The notes beneath the pieces were generated by a model. It saw only the letters and a program-made list of their open reading frames with translations, did not search any database and had not been told where the DNA came from. A DNA stretch of 64,000 nucleotides from Alkalibacterium iburiense. Lineage in GTDB: Bacteria; Bacillota; Bacilli; Lactobacillales; Carnobacteriaceae_A. The stretch's first letter is position 1. Each line of letters opens with the position of its first letter. The stretch covers positions 1 through 64,000 of the forward strand of contig NZ_BAAACW010000068.1 of NCBI RefSeq assembly GCF_039521845.1, read 5' to 3'. Both the position numbers and the translations under genes were made by a program. Below are positions 44,966-53,558 of this stretch, piece after piece.

Positions 44966-44994
44966 ATAATATCACGCATAGTAGGTTATGTCAA
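44966..44994 (-). promoter_or_regulatory. str operon (rpsL) promoter
   Basis: Minus-strand consensus -35 TTGACA (44989-44994), 17-bp spacer, -10 TATTAT (44966-44971). Confidence 0.8.
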
Positions 44995-45017
44995 TGATTT
45001 CCTAAAATAAATTTCAA

Positions 45018-45066
45018 ATTTTAAAAAGGGCACAGGGCAGACAGTGCTGCCCTATTTCCTTCTTCA
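45018..45066 (-). terminator. Intrinsic terminator of rpoC
   Basis: The minus strand reads AGGGCAG, a 6-nt loop and CTGCCCT, then GTGCCCTTTTTAAAA. It lies between the rpoC stop and the rpsL promoter. Confidence 0.75.
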
Positions 45067-45079
45067 ATCGTGTTGTAAT

Positions 45080-48000
45080 TTAGTCTGTTTGTTCCGTTTC
45101 TTGAGCTTCTTCGTTTATGCTGTAAACATTTTCGCTTACAACACCCACTTTTTTCGGCTCCATATCGTTATAAATCTTCATACCTGTTCCGGCTGGGATA
45201 GATTTACCGATAATGACATTCTCTTTCAGACCAATTAACTGGTCATTCTTACCTCTGATAGCGGCATCTGTCAGGACACGTGTCGTCTCCTGGAAGGAAG
45301 CAGCGGATAAGAAACTGTTTGTTTCAAGTGAGGCTTTCGTAATACCAAGTAAGATTGGACGACCTGTTGCAGGTTGGCCACCGCTTAACAAGGTTGCTTT
45401 ATTCGCTTCTTTAAAGTCATAAATATCGATCAGACTACCTGGCAATATTGAGGTATCACCCGGGTCAAGAACGCGAACTTTTTGAAGCATCTGTCTCACC
45501 ATTACTTCGACGTGTTTGTCACCAATTTCTACCCCTTGACTTCGGTAAGCATACTGAACTTCTTTCAGCAGGTAATTTTGTAATTTAATGACACTACTTA
45601 CAGCTAGCAATTGTTTTGGATCGATAGACCCTTCATTCAAGGCATCTCCACGTTCAATAAAGCTGCCTTCCTGTACACGTAAACGTGCATTAATCGCTAA
45701 AGTGTAAGAGCGTGTATCCGTTGCCCCTTTAATAGTAACTTCCTTCGTACGTTCTGCTGGGTTCTCATCTATAGAAACAACCTCACCCGTTACTTCCGTA
45801 ATTGTTGCTTGTCCTTTCGGATGACGTGCTTCAAAGATTTCCTGTACACGAGGGAGACCTTGTGTAATATCGTCTCCAGCTACCCCACCGGTGTGGAATG
45901 TACGCATCGTTAACTGAGTTCCTGGTTCTCCGATTGATTGAGCAGCGATTGTTCCAACCGCTTCGCCTACTTCAACTTCTCTACCAGTTGCTAAGTTACG
46001 GCCGTAACATCTCTTACATACACCATGGTTGGTGTTACATGTAAAGACGGAACGAATCGTTACTTCTTCAATTCCTGCATCGATGATCTGTTTAGCTAGA
46101 TCTTCAGTGATCAATTCATTTTCTCTCACTAAAACCGCACCTGTTTCAGGATGAAGGGTTGTTTTACGTGCGTATCTTCCGATAATACGTTCTTCTAGAT
46201 GTTCGATTTCTTCTGTTCCATCATATAATGTTCTTGCTTCTAATCCACGTTTCGTTCCACAGTCTTCTTCGCGAATAATGACATCTTGGGCTACGTCAAC
46301 TAAACGACGTGTCAAGTAACCGGAGTCAGCTGTTTTCAGAGCTGTATCCGTCATTCCTTTACGGGCACCATGTGTCGAAATGAACATTTCAAGGACAGAT
46401 AAACCTTCACGGAAATTAGACGTAATCGGTAATTCCATGATTCGTCCACTTGGAGCAGCCATCAAACCACGCATACCCGCTAACTGTGTAAAGTTAGAGA
46501 TATTACCACGTGCTCCTGAGTCACTCATCATGTAGATATTGTTCTTCGTATCCAATGAAGCCATCAAGTGTTCTTGAATAATGTCTTTCGTTTTCGTCCA
46601 TAAGTCGATAACTGCACTGTAACGCTCTTCTTCTGTAATCAGACCACGTCTGTGAGAGGCGTTTATGCGCTCAACTTGTTTGTCCGCTTTAGCTAGGATT
46701 TCTTCTTTTTCTTCTAAATGAGAAATATCTGCTATACCAACAGTTATTCCTGATCGAGTCGAATATTTGTAGCCTAAGTTTTTCATCAAGTCAAGCATCT
46801 TAGATGTTTCCGTTACTTGGTATCTCTTAAAGACTTCTGCGATAATATTACCTAAGTTTTTCTTCTTGAACGGATCAACCGGATCCATGCTTGCAATGTG
46901 TTCCTTAATGTTGGTTCCGTACTCTACAAAGTATTTATCAGGAGTCTGATTCACTAAGTTTGTTTGAGTCGGTTCATTTAAATAAGGGAATTCAGCAGGC
47001 ATAATTTCATTAAAAATAATTTTACCAACAGTTGTAATTAAGAATTTCTCTCTTTGTTCCTCTGTAAATGGTTTGTTCGGCAATGCAGATGCGTGCATCG
47101 CAACACGCGTATGCAAGTGAACATAACCTGTCTGGTAAGCTTGTACGGCTTCTGCAGGTGTAGAGAAGACCATGCCTTCTCCTACTTTCCCAGGCACTTC
47201 CATTGTGAGGTAATAGTTTCCTAAAACCATATCCTGTGAAGGAGTCACAACCGGTTTACCATCTTTAGGGTTAAGAATATTTTGTGCACCAAGCATTAAA
47301 ATACGTGCTTCAGCTTGAGCTTCTTCACTTAATGGAACGTGAACAGCCATTTGGTCTCCGTCAAAGTCAGCATTGTATGCTTCACAAACTAGTGGGTGCA
47401 GACGAATCGCTTTTCCTTCTACTAATACAGGTTCAAAGGCTTGGATACCCAAACGGTGTAATGTAGGTGCTCGGTTGAGTAGAACAGGGTGCTCTTTAAT
47501 CACATCTTCAAGCACTTCCCATATTTCTTCATCCAAACGCTCTACTTTACGTTTCGCATTTTTAATATTATTTGCAATTTCTCGAGAAACTAACTCTCTC
47601 ATAACAAAAGGCTTGAATAATTCAATCGCCATTTCTTTTGGCAAGCCACATTGGTACATTTTCAGACTTGGACCTACTACAATAACGGAACGACCAGAAT
47701 AGTCTACACGTTTACCTAGTAAGTTTTGACGGAAACGTCCTTGTTTTCCTTTTAACATATGAGAAAGTGACTTAAGCGGGCGGTTACCTGGTCCAGTAAC
47801 AGCACGTCCACGACGGCCATTATCAACCAAAGCATCCACTGCTTCTTGTAACATACGCTTTTCGTTTTGAACAATAATATGTGGTGCATTTAAGTCTAAT
47901 AATCGTTTCAGACGGTTATTACGGTTAATGACACGACGGTATAAATCGTTCAAGTCACTTGTCGCAAAACGTCCACCTTCCAATTGAACCATTGGTCTCA

Positions 48001-48712
48001 GTTCAGGCGGAATAACAGGCACAACATCCATAACCATCCAAGTCGGATCATTTCCAGAATTTCTAAATGCTTCTAGAATGTCTAGACGGCGAATCGCACG
48101 GGTACGTTTTTGCCCTGTAGCGGTTTGAAGCAATTCTTTTAATTCTTCAACTTCCCCTTCAAGGTTCACATCTCTGAGTAATGTTTTAATGGCGTCTGCC
48201 CCAATTTCAGCCTGGAAAGAATTTCCGTATTGCGCACGGCGCTCACGGTATTCTCTTTCAGTCATCAATTGTTTTTTCTCAAGCGGTGTGTCCCCTGGTT
48301 CTGTTACAACATAAGAAGCAAAGTAAATAATTTCTTCTAATGCACGTGGAGACATATCTAATACTAAGCCCATACGACTTGGAATACCTTTAAAGTACCA
48401 AATGTGCGTTACAGGAGCAGCTAATTCTAAGTGTCCCATACGCTCACGACGTACTTTAGATTTTGTTACTTCTACTCCACATCGGTCACACACAATCCCT
48501 TTGTAGTGTACTCGCTTATATTTTCCACACGCACACTCATAATCTTTTGACGGTCCAAAAATTCTTTCACAGAATAAGCCGTCTTTTTCTGGTTTAAGTG
48601 TACGATAATTAATTGTTTCTGGTTTTTTTACTTCTCCGTAAGACCAACTGCGTATCTTATCCGGTGAAGCCAATCCGATCTGAATACTTTCAAATTTATT
48701 TACATCGATCAA
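45080..48712 (-). CDS. rpoC: DNA-directed RNA polymerase subunit beta'
   Basis: A 1210-residue beta' subunit. The N-terminal zinc site has CACGKYKRVHYKGIVCDRCG, the Mg2+-chelating active site is NADFDGDQMAVH, and the second zinc site is in CNTNHGVCKRCYG. The length is typical of Lactobacillales. The C-terminus EEAQETEQTD is a short acidic tail. It lies 117 bp after rpoB, with a hairpin in between. Confidence 0.98.
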   Translation of the reverse strand: MIDVNKFESIQIGLASPDKIRSWSYGEVKKPETINYRTLKPEKDGLFCERIFGPSKDYECACGKYKRVHYKGIVCDRCGVEVTKSKVRRERMGHLELAAPVTHIWYFKGIPSRMGLVLDMSPRALEEIIYFASYVVTEPGDTPLEKKQLMTEREYRERRAQYGNSFQAEIGADAIKTLLRDVNLEGEVEELKELLQTATGQKRTRAIRRLDILEAFRNSGNDPTWMVMDVVPVIPPELRPMVQLEGGRFATSDLNDLYRRVINRNNRLKRLLDLNAPHIIVQNEKRMLQEAVDALVDNGRRGRAVTGPGNRPLKSLSHMLKGKQGRFRQNLLGKRVDYSGRSVIVVGPSLKMYQCGLPKEMAIELFKPFVMRELVSREIANNIKNAKRKVERLDEEIWEVLEDVIKEHPVLLNRAPTLHRLGIQAFEPVLVEGKAIRLHPLVCEAYNADFDGDQMAVHVPLSEEAQAEARILMLGAQNILNPKDGKPVVTPSQDMVLGNYYLTMEVPGKVGEGMVFSTPAEAVQAYQTGYVHLHTRVAMHASALPNKPFTEEQREKFLITTVGKIIFNEIMPAEFPYLNEPTQTNLVNQTPDKYFVEYGTNIKEHIASMDPVDPFKKKNLGNIIAEVFKRYQVTETSKMLDLMKNLGYKYSTRSGITVGIADISHLEEKEEILAKADKQVERINASHRRGLITEEERYSAVIDLWTKTKDIIQEHLMASLDTKNNIYMMSDSGARGNISNFTQLAGMRGLMAAPSGRIMELPITSNFREGLSVLEMFISTHGARKGMTDTALKTADSGYLTRRLVDVAQDVIIREEDCGTKRGLEARTLYDGTEEIEHLEERIIGRYARKTTLHPETGAVLVRENELITEDLAKQIIDAGIEEVTIRSVFTCNTNHGVCKRCYGRNLATGREVEVGEAVGTIAAQSIGEPGTQLTMRTFHTGGVAGDDITQGLPRVQEIFEARHPKGQATITEVTGEVVSIDENPAERTKEVTIKGATDTRSYTLAINARLRVQEGSFIERGDALNEGSIDPKQLLAVSSVIKLQNYLLKEVQYAYRSQGVEIGDKHVEVMVRQMLQKVRVLDPGDTSILPGSLIDIYDFKEANKATLLSGGQPATGRPILLGITKASLETNSFLSAASFQETTRVLTDAAIRGKNDQLIGLKENVIIGKSIPAGTGMKIYNDMEPKKVGVVSENVYSINEEAQETEQTD

Positions 48713-48786
48713 AGGGGCTACCTCCCTTTAGTAGAATATGAAGCTGCCCTAATGCTCCACTTTTCTAGTACTTATTTTGAAACAGG

Positions 48787-48818
48787 TAAGAGAGTTTGGG
48801 TTGAGCCGCACTCTCTTA
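48787..48818 (-). other. Hairpin in the rpoB-rpoC gap
   Basis: TAAGAGAGT and ACTCTCTTA form a perfect 9-bp stem with a 14-nt loop. No T-run follows on the minus strand. A possible RNA-processing or stability element; the arms share GAGAGT with the fusA-tuf hairpin. Confidence 0.55.
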
Positions 48819-48829
48819 TTTTATTTGTC

Positions 48830-51800
48830 TTAATCCTGTTCTTGACCTTCTGCTTCTCTTTGAGCCAGCAGTTGCTCTTCTTTTTGTCTTTCTTCTTCAG
48901 CTCGTTTATCTTCTTGTTCTTTTTTCATTTTTTCTAATGAATCAACAGAACCGAACTCATCATCTTCATCGCTATCTTGTAAATCAATAGCTTCTTTATT
49001 GATATCCAGTACTTTCAAGTCCAGTCCTAGTGACTGCAACTCTTTAACGAGTACTCGGAAGGATTCTGGTACGCCTGGTTTCGGTATAGGTTCACCTTTG
49101 ACAATGGCTTCGTATGTCTTCACACGACCAACAACGTCATCTGACTTGTAAGTCAAGATTTCTTGTAAGGTGTATGCCGCACCATATGCTTCCAGTGCCC
49201 ATACCTCCATTTCTCCAAAACGTTGTCCACCGAATTGCGCTTTACCACCAAGTGGTTGTTGTGTCACTAGAGAATATGGACCGGTTGAGCGGGCATGTAA
49301 TTTGTCATCAACCATATGCGCTAATTTAAGGAAGTACATCACTCCAACAGATACTTTGTTATCGAACGCTTCTCCTGTTCGACCATCGAATAGCACTGTC
49401 TTACCGTCTTCGTCCATTCCAGCCTCTTTAATTGTCTCCCAAACGTCTTCTTCACTTGCTCCATCAAATACTGGAGAGGCAATGTGAATACCCATTTGAC
49501 GAGCTGCCATTCCCATGTGCAATTCAATGACCTGTCCAATATTCATACGAGAAGGAACACCTAGTGGGTTCAGCATAATGTCTACTGGAGTACCATCTGG
49601 CATAAACGGCATGTCTTCTTCTGGAAGAATCAGTGAAACGACACCTTTATTTCCGTGACGTCCAGCCATCTTGTCTCCTACGTTGATTTTACGTTTTTGA
49701 ACGATGAACACACGAACAAGGTAGTTCACTCCTGGTGATAATTCGTCTCCCGCTTCACGGGTAAAGATTTTCACGTCATGAACAATACCGCCGCCACCAT
49801 GTGGTACACGTAGAGACGTGTCTCTTACTTCACGTGCTTTTTCACCAAATATAGCATGGAGTAATTTTTCTTCAGCTGATAATTCTGATACTCCTTTAGG
49901 CGTGACTTTACCAACTAAGATATCGCCATCTCTAACTTCTGCACCGATACGGATAATTCCGCGATCATCCAGGTTCTTAAGAGCATCGTCACCGACGTTT
50001 GGAATTTCTCTCGTGATTTCTTCAGGTCCTAATTTCGTGTCACGTGCTTCTGATTCATACTCTTCAATATGAATAGAGGTATACACGTCATCTTTAACTA
50101 GACGCTCACTCATGATGATGGCATCCTCAAAGTTGTACCCGTCCCATGTTGTAAAGGCAATAAGCGGGTTACGTCCTAATGCCATTTCTCCGTTTTCCAT
50201 AGAAGGACCATCTGCTAAGATATCCCCTTTGTCTACTTGTTCTCCATGGCGAACGAGTGTGCGCTGGTTATAAGAAGTCCCTGCGTTTGAACGTTTAAAT
50301 TTAGCTAAAACATATTTATCTAAAGCTCCATCTTCTCGACGTACACGAATTTGTTTAGCATCCACATATTCAACGACTCCCGAGTGCTCCGCAATAATTG
50401 CTGCTCCAGAGTCTCTGGCAGCTGTATGTTCGATACCAGTACCCACGAGTGGAGCTTCTGGTTGAATCAAAGGAACAGCCTGACGTTGCATGTTCGCTCC
50501 CATTAGTGCACGGTTGGAGTCATCATTTTCCAAGAAAGGAATACTGGCTGTCGCAACCGAAACCACTTGTTTTGGAGACACATCCATATAGTCTACTTGA
50601 TCAGCTGCCACTTCTTCGTTGTTATCTTTTGTACGTGCTAACACAAACTCATTTTCAAACGATCCATCTTCATTTAATGGAGCGTTAGCCTGAGCGACAA
50701 CATATAAATCTTCTTCGTCAGCTGTTAAATAATGAATTTCCTTGGTCACTTTTCCAGTTTCTCTATCTACTTTACGGTAAGGAGTTTCGATAAAGCCGAA
50801 TTCATTTATTTTCGCATAAGTGGATAAACTGTTAATTAACCCAATGTTAGGTCCTTCAGGTGTTTCAATCGGACACATACGACCATAGTGAGAGTAGTGA
50901 ACGTCCCTTACTTCATAACCCGCACGGTCACGCGTCAATCCACCCGGTCCAAGTGCAGACAAACGTCTCTTATGCGTCAATTCGCCTAGAGGGTTCGTCT
51001 GGTCCATGAACTGAGATAATTGAGATGATCCAAAGAATTCTTTAATAGAAGCCACAACGGGTCTGATGTTGACTAATTGCTGCGGTGTAGTCGTTGATGT
51101 GTCTTGAATAGACATACGCTCACGAACCACACGCTCCATACGTGATAAACCGATACGGAACTGATTTTGAAGCAATTCACCAACTGAACGGATACGTCTG
51201 TTTCCTAAGTGGTCAATGTCATCTGTTTCTCCAATGCCTTCTAATAAGTTTAAGAAGTAACTGATTGAAGCAATCATATCTGCCGGTAAAATGTATTTAA
51301 TTTCACGGTCAGGATGAGCATTCCCAATCACATGAACTACTCGGTCATTATCTTTTGGTGAATACACTTTGACCAGCTGAATGTCAACTGGTTCAGGTAC
51401 AACCCCTTCATCTGATGGGTAAAGCGTAATGTGATTCAATCCTTCATCTAATTTAGGACCGATAACATCCATCACTTCACGATTGATCAGTGTACCTTCT
51501 TGAGCTAAAACTTCTCCTGTTTCACTATCCACAAGAGGTTCAGCTAAGGTTAATCCCATTAAACGGTTTTTCAGGTCTAATTTTTTATTCAGTTTATATC
51601 GTCCAACTCGAGCTAAATCGTAACGTTTTGGATCAAAGAATCGAGTGGTCAATAAACTTCTGGATGAATCGGCTGTTTTAGGTTCTCCTGGACGTAGGCG
51701 CTCATAAATATCTTTCAGCGCTTCTTCTACGCGAGAGTCTGTTGAGTTTTTATGAATATCTTTTTCAAGTGTAGCTAACAAGCTTTCATTTGATCCAAAG

Positions 51801-52429
51801 ATATCAAGAATTTCATCATCTGAACCAAAACCTAATGAACGAACTAAGACACTTAAAGGTATTTTACGTGTACGGTCAATACGTACATTGGATAAGCCTT
51901 TAGAGTCTGTTTCGTATTCCAGCCATGCTCCACGGTTAGGAATTACGGTTGATCCGAATCCTTCCATACCATTCTTTTCAACTTTAGGACTAAAGTAAAC
52001 ACCTGGTGAACGAACTAACTGAGAAACGATAACACGTTCTGCTCCGTTAATAATGAATGTTCCATGACCAGTCATTAATGGGAAATCTCCAAAGAAGACT
52101 TCTTGTTCCTTGACTTCTCCAGTCTCTTTATTAATTAAACGTAACTTTACATATAATGGTGCGGAATAGTTTGCATCATGTTGTCTTGCTTCATCTACGG
52201 TATATTTAGGTTCTTGTAATTGATAGTCAGTAAATTCCAATAGTAGGTTTCCTGAGAAGTCTTCAATAGGAGAAATATCTTTAAACATCTCTCTTAATCC
52301 TTCTTCTAAAAACCAGTCATACGAATTTGATTGGATTTCAATCAAGTTCGGAAGTTCTAACACTTCGTTGATTCGTGAAAAACTTCTACGTGTACGGTGC
52401 TTGCCGTATTTTACATCTTGGCCTGCCAA
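48830..52429 (-). CDS. rpoB: DNA-directed RNA polymerase subunit beta (TTG start likely)
   Basis: A 1199-residue beta subunit. From the TTG at 52429 it begins (M)AGQDVKYGKHRTRRSFSRI, the usual start in lactobacilli, with GAGGGGTG upstream; a GTG three codons earlier is part of that SD and is less likely. The rifampicin region SQLSQFMDQTNPLGELTHKR then RLSALGPGG carries the sensitive-type Asp, His and Ser. The C-terminus is a long charged, Glu-rich tail (KMKKEQEDKRAEEERQKEEQ). Confidence 0.97.
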   Translation of the reverse strand: MAGQDVKYGKHRTRRSFSRINEVLELPNLIEIQSNSYDWFLEEGLREMFKDISPIEDFSGNLLLEFTDYQLQEPKYTVDEARQHDANYSAPLYVKLRLINKETGEVKEQEVFFGDFPLMTGHGTFIINGAERVIVSQLVRSPGVYFSPKVEKNGMEGFGSTVIPNRGAWLEYETDSKGLSNVRIDRTRKIPLSVLVRSLGFGSDDEILDIFGSNESLLATLEKDIHKNSTDSRVEEALKDIYERLRPGEPKTADSSRSLLTTRFFDPKRYDLARVGRYKLNKKLDLKNRLMGLTLAEPLVDSETGEVLAQEGTLINREVMDVIGPKLDEGLNHITLYPSDEGVVPEPVDIQLVKVYSPKDNDRVVHVIGNAHPDREIKYILPADMIASISYFLNLLEGIGETDDIDHLGNRRIRSVGELLQNQFRIGLSRMERVVRERMSIQDTSTTTPQQLVNIRPVVASIKEFFGSSQLSQFMDQTNPLGELTHKRRLSALGPGGLTRDRAGYEVRDVHYSHYGRMCPIETPEGPNIGLINSLSTYAKINEFGFIETPYRKVDRETGKVTKEIHYLTADEEDLYVVAQANAPLNEDGSFENEFVLARTKDNNEEVAADQVDYMDVSPKQVVSVATASIPFLENDDSNRALMGANMQRQAVPLIQPEAPLVGTGIEHTAARDSGAAIIAEHSGVVEYVDAKQIRVRREDGALDKYVLAKFKRSNAGTSYNQRTLVRHGEQVDKGDILADGPSMENGEMALGRNPLIAFTTWDGYNFEDAIIMSERLVKDDVYTSIHIEEYESEARDTKLGPEEITREIPNVGDDALKNLDDRGIIRIGAEVRDGDILVGKVTPKGVSELSAEEKLLHAIFGEKAREVRDTSLRVPHGGGGIVHDVKIFTREAGDELSPGVNYLVRVFIVQKRKINVGDKMAGRHGNKGVVSLILPEEDMPFMPDGTPVDIMLNPLGVPSRMNIGQVIELHMGMAARQMGIHIASPVFDGASEEDVWETIKEAGMDEDGKTVLFDGRTGEAFDNKVSVGVMYFLKLAHMVDDKLHARSTGPYSLVTQQPLGGKAQFGGQRFGEMEVWALEAYGAAYTLQEILTYKSDDVVGRVKTYEAIVKGEPIPKPGVPESFRVLVKELQSLGLDLKVLDINKEAIDLQDSDEDDEFGSVDSLEKMKKEQEDKRAEEERQKEEQLLAQREAEGQEQD

Positions 52430-52676
52430 CCTCTTCACCCCTCATTATTAATCACTACTTCGTGTACGAAAAGATATTGGATTCGCATTGTTACGTTTTA
52501 GTAACAACTATAACAAATTGATTAAAAATAAGGTTCTAACCCTATTTTTGACCAAAAAAAAGACAAAAGACTAGTGAAAGAATAAACTTAACCATCACAC
52601 ATTCTTTTGTTTTTTCATAAAAACCCTATACGGACAATATTTCGCACGGGTTTCTCTTTTCATACTTGTTTAGCGT
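52430..52676 (-). promoter_or_regulatory. rpoB leader RNA, Lacto-rpoB-like
   Basis: About 245 nt separate the promoter from rpoB. On the minus strand AAACCC and GGGTTTTT (52619-52653) close a hairpin with the internal sequence GTGCGAAATATTGTCCGTAT. Place and look fit the Lacto-rpoB motif described upstream of rpoB in Lactobacillales; a covariance search is needed to confirm. A terminator-like structure follows at 52553-52612. Confidence 0.6.
52553..52612 (-). terminator. Terminator-like attenuator hairpin in the rpoB leader
   Basis: The minus strand reads ACAAAAGA, an inner GTGA/TCAC pair and TCTTTTGT, then CTTTTTTTGG. A U-run directly after the stem makes it a candidate transcription attenuator before rpoB. 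Confidence 0.55.
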
Positions 52677-52682
52677 CTATTT

Positions 52683-52711
52683 ATTCTACACTAAAGCTTT
52701 ATTTAAGTCAA
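52683..52711 (-). promoter_or_regulatory. rpoB promoter
   Basis: Minus-strand -35 TTGACT (52706-52711), 17-bp spacer, -10 TAGAAT (52683-52688). Confidence 0.7.
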
Positions 52712-52757
52712 GGTTATATTCTTTTGTGCTATTTTTTGAGTTCAATTCTTTATTGAG

Positions 52758-52869
52758 TGCCTAAACTTCACTTTTAGGCAAAAAAGGTGAGTTTAGTGAT
52801 AAGTTTTTTTCTAAACTAAAGATAATTGCAAAATAGTTGAGTTCACCATATTTTTCTTCTAAACTCAAC
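52758..52869. repeat. Array of three hairpins upstream of the rpoB promoter
   Basis: Three dyads follow one another: TGCCTAAA/TTTAGGCA (52758-52780), AGTTTAG/CTAAACT (52790-52817) and GTTGAGTT/AACTCAAC (52836-52869). The arms share GAGTTTAG or CTAAACTC words. They lie between the rpoB promoter and the methyltransferase gene and are not explained by terminators, because no stem is followed by a clear T-run. Confidence 0.55.
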
Positions 52870-52881
52870 ACAAACAAGCAT

Positions 52882-52919
52882 AACAAAGGACCACTCCTTC
52901 AACATTGAGTGATCCTTTA
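52882..52919 (-). terminator. Hairpin, probable terminator of the RsmC-like gene
   Basis: The minus strand reads AAAGGATCACTC, a loop and GAGTGGTCCTTT, just past the gene's stop. Only a weak T-tract follows. Confidence 0.6.
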
Positions 52920-52922
52920 TGA

Positions 52923-53525
52923 TTATTTTTTAGATTGTAAAATCCAGTAGCCTTTATCTTGCACAATGCGTTCGATATTCCCAAATACGTCTTCCATTTT
53001 CTTTTTGGCACTTGGTGCACCTTGTTTCTTCTGAATAACTATAGTTAAAATTCCACCAGGTTTAAGTTGATTATAGGCTCCTTCGAGAATTTGATGAACC
53101 ACTTTTTTCCCAGCTCGTATGGGAGGATTAGAAAATATACCTGCAAAATCTTTCTTTTCTACTGCCTCATATATATGAGAAGAATAAATGGATACGTTGT
53201 TTACTTTATTCGCTTGTGCATTTTTCTGAGCCAGTTCGAGTGCTCGTGTATTGACATCGACCATTTCGACTGTTCTATTGTTATCTTTTAAAGCCAAAGC
53301 TAAGCCCATCGGTCCGTAGCCACAGCCTACATCCAGTAAGTCTCCCTCTGGAAATAGAGACAGATCAACGGATTCAATAAGTAACTGAGAACCGAAATCT
53401 ACCTTCTCTTTAGAAAAAACTCCGGAGTCTGAAGTAAAATGAAACGTTCGGTTATCTAATGTAGCTTCCCATGTGACAGGGTTACTCTTTGTATTGGGAT
53501 TTTCAGTATAGTAATGTTCTGACAT
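52923..53525 (-). CDS. Class I SAM methyltransferase, RsmC-like (YbxB family)
   Basis: A 200-residue SAM-dependent methyltransferase. Motif I is LLDVGCGYGPMGLAL (about 60-75) and the catalytic motif NPPIRAGK follows (about 131-138). It matches the RsmC/RlmG-like 16S rRNA (guanine-N2) methyltransferase group; B. subtilis has a relative, ybxB, next to rpoB, which supports orthology. The exact rRNA target is inferred. Confidence 0.85.
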   Translation of the reverse strand: MSEHYYTENPNTKSNPVTWEATLDNRTFHFTSDSGVFSKEKVDFGSQLLIESVDLSLFPEGDLLDVGCGYGPMGLALALKDNNRTVEMVDVNTRALELAQKNAQANKVNNVSIYSSHIYEAVEKKDFAGIFSNPPIRAGKKVVHQILEGAYNQLKPGGILTIVIQKKQGAPSAKKKMEDVFGNIERIVQDKGYWILQSKK

Positions 53526-53558
53526 TCTGATTGCTCCTTCTCTTTCAGCGTGTGTCTA

